Below, piece after piece: positions 8,887-16,483 of a DNA stretch of 64,000 bases. The notes beneath the pieces are model-generated. The model made no database searches, had not been told where the DNA came from, and saw nothing but the letters and a program-made list of their open reading frames with translations. Numbering within the stretch: position 1 is the first letter of the stretch; each line of letters starts with the position of its first letter. The translations under genes were made by a program, and so were the position numbers. Location: assembly GCF_000720255.1 (NCBI RefSeq), contig NZ_JOJE01000031.1, positions 1 through 64,000 on the forward strand. The letters run 5' to 3'. The DNA comes from Streptomyces griseus subsp. griseus. GTDB taxonomy: Bacteria; Actinomycetota; Actinomycetes; Streptomycetales; Streptomycetaceae.

Positions 8887-10908
8887 TCAGCCGTCGAGTC
8901 GTACGACCCGGACGGCTCCAGCGGGGACCGCGAGGCGGCCGACGGCACGCTCCCCGGTGAGCAACTCGGTGCCGGGCGCGTCGAGCGGCACCTTGGCGTC
9001 GCCGGCGGTGTGGTTGATCGCGAACAGATAGCTGCCCGACTCGCCCGTACGGCGGACCACCTCCACGTCCCGGGGCAGGTCGGCGCGCGGGGCGAGGTCC
9101 GCGTCGTCGGCGGCCCAGCCGAGGAGCGCGTCGAGGCCCTCGGTGCCCAGACGGGTGGAGACGTACCAGGCGGTGCCCTCGCCGAGGCGGTGCCGGGTGA
9201 CGGCCGGATGGCCGGCGGTGAGGCCGTCGGCGTACGTCCAGACGGTCTCCGCGCCGCGCGGCACCACGAACTCGGTCCACACGTCGCCGGCGAGTTCGGA
9301 GCCGTCGAGTCCCGTGATGCGCACCCGCTCGCCCTGGAGGAGGGGTGAGAACTCCTCCACCGTGAGACCGAGGACGTCGCGCAACGGCCCAGGGTAGGCG
9401 CCCTCGTGGACGGCGTCGTGCTCGTCGACGATGCCGGAGAAGTAGGAGACGACGAGGGTGCCGCCCCGCTCCACGTACTCCCGGAGGTTGCGGCCGGCCG
9501 CCTCCGTCATCAGGTAGAGGGCCGGGACGACGACAAGGGGATACCTCGACAAGTCGGCTTCGGGATGGGCGAAGTCGACAGTGAGGTGGCGGTCGTAGAG
9601 GGCCTCGTAGAAGGCGTCGGCACGCTCGCGCGGGTCATGGTCCTCGCTGGGGCGCCACTGGAGGTTCTGCGCCCACCAGGAGTGCCAGTCCCACAGGACG
9701 GCGACGTCGGCCACGGTGCGGGTGGAGCGGATCGGGCTCAGGGAGTCGAGCGAGGCGCCGAGCTCGACGACCTCGCGCCACACGCGCGTGTCGGTGCCGC
9801 CGTGCGGGAGCATCGCGGAGTGGAACTTCTCGGCGCCGCGCCGGGACTGCCGCCACTGGAAGAACAGGGCGCCGTCGGAGCCGCGGGCCACGTGGCCGAG
9901 GGAGTTGCGGGCCATCTGGCCGGGGGCCTTGGCCGGGTTGCGGGGCTGCCAGTTGACGCCCGAGGTGGAGTGTTCCAGGAGCAGCCAGGGGGCGCCGTCG
10001 GCGACGGAGCGGGTGAGGTCGGCGGCCATCGCGAGGTTGACATGGGTGCGGCGGCCGTCGGTGATCAGGTAGTGGTCGTTGGTCACGATGTCGACCTCGC
10101 GGCCCCAGGCCCAGTAGTCGACGGAGTCGCACTGGCTGAGGGCCGTCATGAAGTTGGTGGTGACCGGCACGCCGGGTGAGAGGCGGTGCAGGATGTCCCG
10201 CTCGGCCACGAAGTTCTCGCGCATGGTGGCGTCGGCGAACCGCTTGTAGTCGAGTGCCTGGCCGGGGTTGCCGACGGTGGGGGTGCGGCGCGGCGGGTTG
10301 ATCTCGTCGAAGTCCGTGTAGCGCTGGCCCCAGAAGGCGGTACCCCAGGCCTCGTTGACGGCGTCGACCGTGCCGTGGGTGGTGCGCAGCCAGCGGCGGA
10401 AGTGGGCGGCGCAGGAGTCGCAGTAACAGGCTGAGACGGGGACGCCGTACTCGTTGTGCACGTGCCACATGGCCAGGGCCGGGTGGTCGCCGTAGCGCTC
10501 GGCGAGCTCGGTGGTGATGGTGGCGGCGGCGGCGCGGTAGTCGGCGTTGCTGTGGCAGATGGCGGCCCGGCTGCCGAACTCGTAGCGGGTGCCGTCCTCG
10601 GTCACGGGCAGCGCCTCGGGGTGCGCGCGGTAGAACCAGACGGGCGGGGTGACGGTGGGGGTGCCCAGGTCGACGCGGATGCCGTTGTCGTGGAGCAGGT
10701 CGATGATCCGGTCGAGCCAGCCGAAGTCGTACTCCCCCGGTGAGGGTTCCAGCAGGGCCCAGGAGAAGATGCCGACGCTCACCAGGGTGACACCGGCCTC
10801 CCGCATCAGCCGGACGTCCTCGTGCCAGACGCTTTCCGGCCACTGCTCGGGGTTGTAGTCCCCACCGAAGGCGAGCCTGGTGAGGCCCCTGGGTGTGGTC
10901 TCCGGCAT
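8887..10908 (-). CDS. GH42 beta-galactosidase
   Basis: A 673-residue cytoplasmic beta-galactosidase (no signal peptide) expected to hydrolyse imported galacto-oligosaccharides from galactan. The N-terminus FGGDYNPEQWP is the GH42 hallmark. Catalytic residues are Glu153 in HNEYG (acid/base) and Glu312 in LLEHSTS (nucleophile); Cys161, Cys163 and Cys166 are probably part of the family zinc site. A trimerisation/Rossmann-like domain and a small C-terminal beta domain follow. The ATG at 10908 has GGGAGAG at good distance; longer in-frame starts add unrelated sequence. It is divergent from the sugar ABC operon, and the shared 185-bp region carries LacI-type operator candidates. Confidence 0.95.
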   Translation of the reverse strand: MPETTPRGLTRLAFGGDYNPEQWPESVWHEDVRLMREAGVTLVSVGIFSWALLEPSPGEYDFGWLDRIIDLLHDNGIRVDLGTPTVTPPVWFYRAHPEALPVTEDGTRYEFGSRAAICHSNADYRAAAATITTELAERYGDHPALAMWHVHNEYGVPVSACYCDSCAAHFRRWLRTTHGTVDAVNEAWGTAFWGQRYTDFDEINPPRRTPTVGNPGQALDYKRFADATMRENFVAERDILHRLSPGVPVTTNFMTALSQCDSVDYWAWGREVDIVTNDHYLITDGRRTHVNLAMAADLTRSVADGAPWLLLEHSTSGVNWQPRNPAKAPGQMARNSLGHVARGSDGALFFQWRQSRRGAEKFHSAMLPHGGTDTRVWREVVELGASLDSLSPIRSTRTVADVAVLWDWHSWWAQNLQWRPSEDHDPRERADAFYEALYDRHLTVDFAHPEADLSRYPLVVVPALYLMTEAAGRNLREYVERGGTLVVSYFSGIVDEHDAVHEGAYPGPLRDVLGLTVEEFSPLLQGERVRITGLDGSELAGDVWTEFVVPRGAETVWTYADGLTAGHPAVTRHRLGEGTAWYVSTRLGTEGLDALLGWAADDADLAPRADLPRDVEVVRRTGESGSYLFAINHTAGDAKVPLDAPGTELLTGERAVGRLAVPAGAVRVVRLDG

Positions 10909-10935
10909 GGATCTCTCCCGTTTTGGTCGATCATT

Positions 10936-10949
10936 TGGGAACGTGCACA
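10936..10949. promoter_or_regulatory. Weaker LacI-type operator candidate near GH42
   Basis: TGGGAACGTGCACA matches the stronger operator at 11026-11039 at 11 of 14 positions and is itself imperfectly palindromic. It sits 28 bp upstream of the GH42 start codon, where a repressor could block the divergent transcript. Confidence 0.35.
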
Positions 10950-10997
10950 CACGGCTGGCGGCGGTGCGAGCCCAACATAACCGCACAGCAACAACCA

Positions 10998-11026
10998 TTG
11001 ACAAGTGTCCGGGATGTTTCTCTACT
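10998..11026 (+). promoter_or_regulatory. Promoter of the galacto-oligosaccharide ABC operon
   Basis: TTGACA (10998-11003) is followed after 17 nt by TCTACT (11021-11026). The -10 box touches the palindromic operator at 11025, so repressor and RNA polymerase would compete. Confidence 0.55.
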
Positions 11027-11040
11027 GTGAACGCTCACAG
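11025..11040. promoter_or_regulatory. LacI-family operator (probable site of the operon's own repressor)
   Basis: CTGTGAACGCTCACAG is a 16-bp palindrome broken only at one symmetric pair (positions 7 and 10), with the central CG typical of LacI-family operators. It overlaps the promoter and lies 53 bp before the binding-protein start codon. The cognate repressor is most likely the LacI gene at 14241-15272. Confidence 0.65.
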
Positions 11041-11093
11041 AAGCATGGCAGGCTCTCGCAGCAGGCGGGAGCCCAGGTCAGGGGAGAAATTCC

Positions 11094-12422
11094 ATGCCGA
11101 ACACGAAGCGCTCTCGGCTCTTCAAGGTCGCCGCGTCGGCCGTCGCCGTCACGCTCGGCGCCACCGCCCTCGCCGCGTGCGGCTCGGAGGACAAGGACAG
11201 TGCGGCCGAGTCCGGGCCGGCCTCACTCACGTACTGGACGTGGACGCCCGGCATGGACAAGGTCGTGGACCTGTGGAACAAGGGGCCGGGGAAGAAGGAC
11301 CAGATCACCGTCACGGTGAAGAAGCAGGCGTCCGGCGACACGCTGGTCACCAAGATCCTCACCGCGCACAAGGCCGGCAAGGCGCCGGACCTGGTGCAGG
11401 CCGAGTACCAGGCGCTGCCGACCCTGGTCAGCAATGACGCGCTCGCGGACATAGCGAAGAACGTCGGGGACGCGAAGGACAAGTTCGCCGAGGGCGTCTG
11501 GCAGCAGACGACGCTGGGCACGGACGCGGTCTACGCGGTGCCGCAGGACATCGGCCCGATGATGTTCTACTACCGCGAGGACCTCTTCAAGAAGTACAAG
11601 CTGACGGTCCCGACGACCTGGGAGCAGTTCGCCGGGACCGCGAGACAGCTGAAGAAGGTGGCGCCCGACAAGGACCTCACCACCTTCTCCGCCAACGACT
11701 CCGGTCTCTTCGCGGGTCTCGCCCAGCAGGCCGGCGCCAAGTGGTGGACGACCTCCGGCGACAAGTGGAAGGTCGGCATCGACGACCCGGCGACCGAGAA
11801 GGTCGCGAAGTTCTGGGGCGACCTCGTCAAGGAGGGCGCCGTCGACAACCAGCCGATGTACACGCCGGCCTGGAACAAGGCGATCAACACGGGCAAGCAG
11901 ATCGCCTGGGTCAGCGCGGTGTGGGCGCCGGGCACGCTGAACACCGCCGCCCCCGACACCAAGGGCAAGTGGGCCATGGCCCCACTCCCCCAGTGGTCGA
12001 ACTCCGAGAATGTCACCGGCAGTTGGGGCGGCTCCTCCACCGCCGTCACCACGGACTCCCAGCACAAGGCGGCCGCCGCGAAGTTCGCCGCCTGGCTGAA
12101 CACCGACGGCGACGCCCTCAACGCGCTCGCGAAGGAGGGCGGCATCTACCCGGCCTCCTCGTCCGCCCAGCTCAGCGGCGCCTTCACCACCCCGCCGGAC
12201 TACTTCTCCAACCAGCCCGACTTCTACGGCCAGGCCGCGAAGATCGCCAAGACCACCGCGCCGTCCGCGTGGGGCCCGAACGTGAACGTCGCCTACACGT
12301 CCTTCAAGGACGCCTTCGGTGCGGCCGCCAAGGACAAGTCGGACTTCACCGCCGCCCTGAAGACCATGCAGGACGCCACGGTCACCGACATGAAGAAGCA
12401 GGGCTTCGAGGTCTCCGAGTGA
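11094..12422 (+). CDS. Sugar ABC transporter, substrate-binding lipoprotein
   Basis: A 442-residue extracellular solute-binding protein. The N-terminus is a lipoprotein signal: KRSR, a hydrophobic stretch, then lipobox TALAAC with Cys25 or so as the lipidated residue. The mature protein has the family-1 (MalE-like) binding-protein pattern, including SLTYWTWTPG and the AVYAVPQDIGPMMFYY segment. Genomic context, between a galactanase/beta-galactosidase pair and a LacI repressor, suggests galacto-oligosaccharides as ligand. The ATG at 11094 is preceded by AGGGGAGA. Its TGA overlaps the next gene's GTG (GTGA), so the transporter components are translationally coupled. Confidence 0.92.
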   Translation: MPNTKRSRLFKVAASAVAVTLGATALAACGSEDKDSAAESGPASLTYWTWTPGMDKVVDLWNKGPGKKDQITVTVKKQASGDTLVTKILTAHKAGKAPDLVQAEYQALPTLVSNDALADIAKNVGDAKDKFAEGVWQQTTLGTDAVYAVPQDIGPMMFYYREDLFKKYKLTVPTTWEQFAGTARQLKKVAPDKDLTTFSANDSGLFAGLAQQAGAKWWTTSGDKWKVGIDDPATEKVAKFWGDLVKEGAVDNQPMYTPAWNKAINTGKQIAWVSAVWAPGTLNTAAPDTKGKWAMAPLPQWSNSENVTGSWGGSSTAVTTDSQHKAAAAKFAAWLNTDGDALNALAKEGGIYPASSSAQLSGAFTTPPDYFSNQPDFYGQAAKIAKTTAPSAWGPNVNVAYTSFKDAFGAAAKDKSDFTAALKTMQDATVTDMKKQGFEVSE

Positions 12423-13342
12423 CCACCACGAGCCGGAGGTCGTACGGGGTCAAGGGGGCCCCGTATGCCTTCCTCCTCCCCGCTGCGACCCTGTTCGCTC
12501 TGTTCTTCGCGCTGCCCATCGGGTACGCGATCTGGCTCAGCTTCCGCAAGGTGAAGGTCTCCGGGCTCGGCCTGGGGTCGGGTGCCCGTAGGGAGGTCTG
12601 GGCCGGTGTGGAGAACTACACCGACGCCCTCACCGACAACGAACTGGTGGACGGCGCGCTGCGCGTGCTCGGTTACGGCTGCGTCGTCGTCCCGGTGATG
12701 CTGGGCCTGGCGCTGCTGTTCGCGCTGATGCTCGACTCCGACAAGGTGCGGCTCGCCCCGTTCACCCGGCTCGCGATCTTCCTGCCGTACGCCATCCCCG
12801 GTGTCGTGGCGGCGCTGCTGTGGGGCTTCCTGTACCTGCCGGACGTCAGCCCGTTCTACTTCGTGCTGGAGAGGCTGGGCCTGCCGCAGCCCGACCTGCT
12901 GGACGGCGGTCCGCTGTACCTCGCCCTGTCGAACATCGCGGTCTGGGGCGGCACCGGCTTCAACATGATCGTCATCTACACCTCCCTGCGGGCCATCCCG
13001 GCCGAGGTGTACGAGGCGGCGAAGCTGGACGGCGCCACCCCGTTGCAGATCGCGCTTCGGATCAAGATCCCGATGGTGGCGCCGTCCCTGGTGCTGACCT
13101 TCTTCTTCTCGATCATCGCCACGCTCCAGGTGTTCAACGAGCCGACCACCCTCAAGCCCCTCACCAACTCGGTGTCCACGACGTGGAGTCCGCTGATGAA
13201 GGTGTACCGGGACGCGTTCGGCACGGGTGACATCTACCAGGCGGCCGCCGAGGCCGTGATCATCGCCCTCGCCACGCTGGTGCTGTCGTTCGGCTTCCTG
13301 CGGGCGGCGAACCGGCGCAACAGGCAGGAGGCAGCACGATGA
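12419..13342 (+). CDS. Sugar ABC transporter permease (MalF-like)
   Basis: A 307-residue inner-membrane permease with six predicted TM helices. The conserved permease EAA loop that docks on the ATPase is visible as YEAAKLDGATPLQIALRIKIP. The GTG at 12419 overlaps the binding-protein stop. No ATPase gene is present in the operon; in Streptomyces such importers usually share the multi-sugar ATPase MsiK encoded elsewhere, which is the likely partner here (established family knowledge, not visible in this window). Confidence 0.92.
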   Translation: MTTTSRRSYGVKGAPYAFLLPAATLFALFFALPIGYAIWLSFRKVKVSGLGLGSGARREVWAGVENYTDALTDNELVDGALRVLGYGCVVVPVMLGLALLFALMLDSDKVRLAPFTRLAIFLPYAIPGVVAALLWGFLYLPDVSPFYFVLERLGLPQPDLLDGGPLYLALSNIAVWGGTGFNMIVIYTSLRAIPAEVYEAAKLDGATPLQIALRIKIPMVAPSLVLTFFFSIIATLQVFNEPTTLKPLTNSVSTTWSPLMKVYRDAFGTGDIYQAAAEAVIIALATLVLSFGFLRAANRRNRQEAAR

Positions 13343-14244
13343 GTTCTCTCGCCGTCCAGAAGGTCCCCTCGGCGGCCGGCACGACCGGTACCGCGCAGGG
13401 CCGTCCGCCACTGCGCAACCGGATCGCCCTGGTCCCGACGATCACGCTGCTGCTGGGGGCGATCTACTGCCTGCTTCCCGTCGCCTGGGTCGTGATCGCG
13501 TCCACCAAGTCCGGCAGTGAGCTGTTCTCCACGTTCACGTTCCTGCCCGGCACCGGCTTCATGGACAACCTCACCGACCTCAGCGCCTACCGCGACGGCA
13601 TCTACTGGCAGTGGATGGGCAACTCCGCCCTCTACGCCGGGCTCGGCGCGTTGCTGTCGACGTGTGTGTCGGCGTTCAGCGGTTACGCGCTGGCGATCTA
13701 CCGCTTCCGCGGCCGGGAGGCGATCTTCAACGTGCTGCTGGCCGGCGTGCTGATGCCGCCGGTGATCCTCGCCGTACCGCAGTACCTGCTGCTGGCGAAG
13801 GCCGACCTCACGGACTCGTACCTGTCCGTGCTGCTGCCGCAGATCCTCTCGCCGTACGGCGTCTACCTGGCCCGAATCTACGCGGCCGCCGCCGTCCCCG
13901 CCGACATCGTCGAGGCCGGGCGGATGGACGGGGCGAGCGAATGGCGGATCTTCACCCGGATCGCGCTGCCCATGATGGTGCCCGGCCTGGTGACGGTGTT
14001 CCTGTTCCAGTTCGTGGCGGTGTGGAACAACTTCCTGCTGCCGTACATCATGCTCAGCGACGACGAGAGGTTCCCGATCACGCTCGGACTGTTCACCCTC
14101 CTCGAACAGGGTGCCAACACCCCGGCCCTGTACACCCTGGTGATCACAGGCGCGTTCCTCGCGGTGATCCCGCTGGTCGCCCTCTTCCTGGTCATCCAGC
14201 GGTTCTGGAGCCTGGATCTGCTGTCCGGGGCCGTAAAGTCATGA
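13339..14244 (+). CDS. Sugar ABC transporter permease (MalG-like)
   Basis: A 301-residue permease forming the heteromeric channel with the preceding gene product. After a cytoplasmic N-terminal stretch there are about six TM segments, and the EAA motif reads VEAGRMDGASEWRIFTRIALP. The ATG at 13339 overlaps the upstream stop (ATGA), and its own stop overlaps the LacI start in the same way. The C-terminal QRFWSLDLLSGAVK segment is typical of MalG-family sugar permeases. Confidence 0.92.
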   Translation: MSSLAVQKVPSAAGTTGTAQGRPPLRNRIALVPTITLLLGAIYCLLPVAWVVIASTKSGSELFSTFTFLPGTGFMDNLTDLSAYRDGIYWQWMGNSALYAGLGALLSTCVSAFSGYALAIYRFRGREAIFNVLLAGVLMPPVILAVPQYLLLAKADLTDSYLSVLLPQILSPYGVYLARIYAAAAVPADIVEAGRMDGASEWRIFTRIALPMMVPGLVTVFLFQFVAVWNNFLLPYIMLSDDERFPITLGLFTLLEQGANTPALYTLVITGAFLAVIPLVALFLVIQRFWSLDLLSGAVKS

Positions 14245-15272
14245 CCATGAGCAATGCGGGCGCCCGGCGCAGACCGCCGACGATCCACGACGTGGCGCGC
14301 GAGGCAGGTGTCTCACGGGGCACCGTCTCGCGGGTGCTCAACGGCGGGCACTACGTCAGCCCCACCGCGCAGGAAGCGGTGAACGCCGCGATCAAGAAGA
14401 CGGGTTACGTCGTCAACCGGCACGCCCGCTCGCTGATCACCGGGCGCTCGGACTCCATCGGCTTCCTGCTCACGGAGCCCCAGGAGCGGTTCTTCGAGGA
14501 CCCCAACTTCAACGTCCTGTTGCGCGGCTGCACCCAGGCGCTGGCCGCGCACGACATCCCGCTGCTGCTGATGCTGGCGGGGACCGAGGACGAACGGCGG
14601 CGCATCACGCGGTACATCACCGCCGGGCACGTCGACGGCGTGCTCCTCGTCTCCAGTCACTCCGGGGACCCGGTCGCCGAGGAGCTGCGGGAGGCGGGGG
14701 TGCCGCTGGTGGCCTGCGGCAAGCCGATCGGGCTGGGCTCGAAGGTGAGTTACGTGGCCGCCGACGACCGCGACGGCGCGCGCGACATGGTCCGCCATCT
14801 GCTGTCCCTCGGACGGCGCCGGGTGGGCGTGGTCACCGGACCGCTGGACACCCCGGGCGGTGTGGAGCGGCTCGCCGGCTACAAGGAGGTCCTCTCCGAG
14901 GCGGGCGTCGAGAGCGACGAGCGGCTGATCGTCTCCGGCGACTACAGCAGGGCCAGCGGCGAGGCGGGCGCCGAGCGGCTGCTCGCGCAGGCCCCCGACG
15001 TGGACGCGGTGTTCGTCGCGTCCGACCTGATGGCGCAGGGCGTGCTGGCGGCACTGCGGCGGGCCGGGCGGCGGGTCCCCGAGGACGTCGCGGTCGGCGG
15101 CTTCGACGACTCCCCCGCCGCCACCGCCGCCAACCCGGCCCTCACCACCATCCGCCAGCCGTGGGACCGCATCAGCAACGAGATGGTCCGCGTCCTGCTC
15201 GCCCAGATAGGCGGGGACGACCCGGCCGCGGTGATCCTCCCCACGGAGTTGGTGCGACGTGAGTCGACGTGA
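14241..15272 (+). CDS. LacI-family transcriptional repressor of the galactan locus
   Basis: A 343-residue regulator with an N-terminal LacI HTH (residues about 14-60: TIHDVAREAGVSRGTVSRVL, hinge YVVNRHARSL) and a periplasmic-binding-protein-like effector domain. It is the last gene of the transporter operon, overlapping the permease stop by ATGA. It most likely binds the palindrome at 11025-11040 and possibly the site at 10936-10949, and releases DNA when a galacto-oligosaccharide is present. A second ATG two codons downstream is possible. The following 277 bp (15273-15549) contain no gene that I can support. Confidence 0.9.
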   Translation: MTMSNAGARRRPPTIHDVAREAGVSRGTVSRVLNGGHYVSPTAQEAVNAAIKKTGYVVNRHARSLITGRSDSIGFLLTEPQERFFEDPNFNVLLRGCTQALAAHDIPLLLMLAGTEDERRRITRYITAGHVDGVLLVSSHSGDPVAEELREAGVPLVACGKPIGLGSKVSYVAADDRDGARDMVRHLLSLGRRRVGVVTGPLDTPGGVERLAGYKEVLSEAGVESDERLIVSGDYSRASGEAGAERLLAQAPDVDAVFVASDLMAQGVLAALRRAGRRVPEDVAVGGFDDSPAATAANPALTTIRQPWDRISNEMVRVLLAQIGGDDPAAVILPTELVRREST

Positions 15273-15549
15273 CGGGGACGGCTTCGTCGTGCTGCGACGA
15301 TGGGCACGGCTGGGGCGGCTCTGCGGTGCTGCGGCGGTGAGGGCGGCTGCGTCGTGCCGGGGGGACCGAGGGGGCCACTCCATAGGTCCGCAGCCACGAG
15401 CATCGGCCGGCCGGAACGTCCGCCGCCATGGACCGGGAACCGGTCGGCGGTGGCCGGTCAGGATCGGAGAAGCGATGGGGCGGGTCTCCGGCCTAGCGTG
15501 GGAACAGCGACGGAAGCCGTCGCTCTCATGTCGACCCGAGGAGTACGTC

Positions 15550-15900
15550 ATGGCCGCCGCGCTGAAGACGATCATCTATCCCGTGAAGGACCTCGAGCGG
15601 GCGAAGGCCCTGTTCAGTGCGCTGCTGGAGGTCGAGCCGTACGCGGACGAGTCGTACTACGTCGGCTTCAAGTCCGCGGGGCAGGACGTCGGACTGGACC
15701 CGAACGGGCACGCAAGGGGAATGACCGGCCCGGTGCCGTACTGGCACGTGGACGACATTCGGGCGCGGCTGGCGGCCCTGGAGGCGGCGGGTGCCGAGGT
15801 GCTTCAGGACGTCCAGGACGTGGGCGGCGGCAAGCTGATCGCCTTCGTGAAGGACGCGGACGGGAATCTGGTCGGGCTGACCCAGGATCCGGCCGCCTGA
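15550..15900 (+). CDS. VOC-family (glyoxalase/bleomycin-resistance fold) protein
   Basis: A 116-residue single VOC domain: the first half starts IIYPVKDLERAKALFSALL, the second ends with GNLVGLTQDP. Such proteins act as metal-dependent lyases, isomerases, dioxygenases or ligand-binding resistance proteins. Only part of the usual metal-ligand set is clear (His near PVPYWHVDD), so the catalytic role is uncertain. The frame stays open for about 290 bp upstream, but the ATG at 15550 begins at the domain edge and has GAGGAG 8-12 nt before it. The MarR regulator 62 bp downstream on the same strand probably controls this gene or itself. Confidence 0.85.
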   Translation: MAAALKTIIYPVKDLERAKALFSALLEVEPYADESYYVGFKSAGQDVGLDPNGHARGMTGPVPYWHVDDIRARLAALEAAGAEVLQDVQDVGGGKLIAFVKDADGNLVGLTQDPAA

Positions 15901-15909
15901 GGCTCCCTC

Positions 15910-15941
15910 CCGGACATAGTTGCATAGTCAACTATGTCCGG
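15910..15941. repeat. 13-bp perfect inverted repeat, probable MarR operator
   Basis: CCGGACATAGTTG (15910-15922) and CAACTATGTCCGG (15929-15941) are exact complements separated by CATAGT. It starts 9 bp after the VOC stop and ends 22 bp before the MarR ATG. AT-rich TAGTTG/CAACTA half-sites are typical of MarR operators; it could also fold into a hairpin that terminates VOC transcription, although no T run follows. Confidence 0.7.
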
Positions 15942-15962
15942 AATCGGTGTTACCGTGCGGGT

Positions 15963-16355
15963 ATGGCATCGAAGACCGTCGACGCCGGGCTCGAGGAGCG
16001 GTGGCGGGACATCCTGTCGGTGCACGCGCGCACGATGTGCGAGATCGACCGCGCGCTGCACCCGTACGGCCTGGGCGCGAGCGACTTCGAGGCCCTCGAC
16101 ATCCTCGCCTCCGAGGCACCCGCACCGGGCGACCTGTGCCGCGTGCAGAACCTCGCCGGACGGGTCCATCTCAGCCAGAGCGCGCTCTCCCGCCTCATCG
16201 CCCGTCTGGAGAAGGACGGCCTGGTGGAACGCTCCGTGTGCGCCGAGGACCGGCGCGGCGTCTGGGTCTCCCTGACCGCCAAGGGCCGCGAGCTGCACGC
16301 GGAGGTACTGCCGTTGCAGCGGGGCGCGCTGGTGCGGATGCTGGGCGGGCAGTAG
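15963..16355 (+). CDS. MarR-family transcriptional regulator
   Basis: A 130-residue winged-helix regulator. The dimerisation helices surround a central wHTH: LAGRVHLSQSALSRLIARLE is the recognition region, and the wing contains CAEDRRGVWVSLT with the conserved DxRxxxxxLT pattern. It lies 62 bp downstream of the VOC gene, directly behind the 13-bp inverted repeat that is its likely operator. The ATG at 15963 begins right after the repeat and fits the family length. The ligand is unknown; VOC-MarR pairs often respond to toxic or phenolic compounds. Confidence 0.88.
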   Translation: MASKTVDAGLEERWRDILSVHARTMCEIDRALHPYGLGASDFEALDILASEAPAPGDLCRVQNLAGRVHLSQSALSRLIARLEKDGLVERSVCAEDRRGVWVSLTAKGRELHAEVLPLQRGALVRMLGGQ

Positions 16356-16483
16356 GCCGGAGGGGCGGCCTGGCGGGCCGTCCGGTTTGGTCCTGTGGCG
16401 TGCGCGGTGAGTTGTGTGGGCAAGCCCCTGCCGGGGATGCTGACTTGTCCAGTGCCACGCGACACGTCAGGGAGCGGGGGTCC

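Noticed and set aside
15259..15549. N-terminal extension of the VOC protein overlapping the LacI gene end
   Set aside because: The extension is Arg-rich, without domain features, and the ATG at 15550 has a good ribosome binding site.
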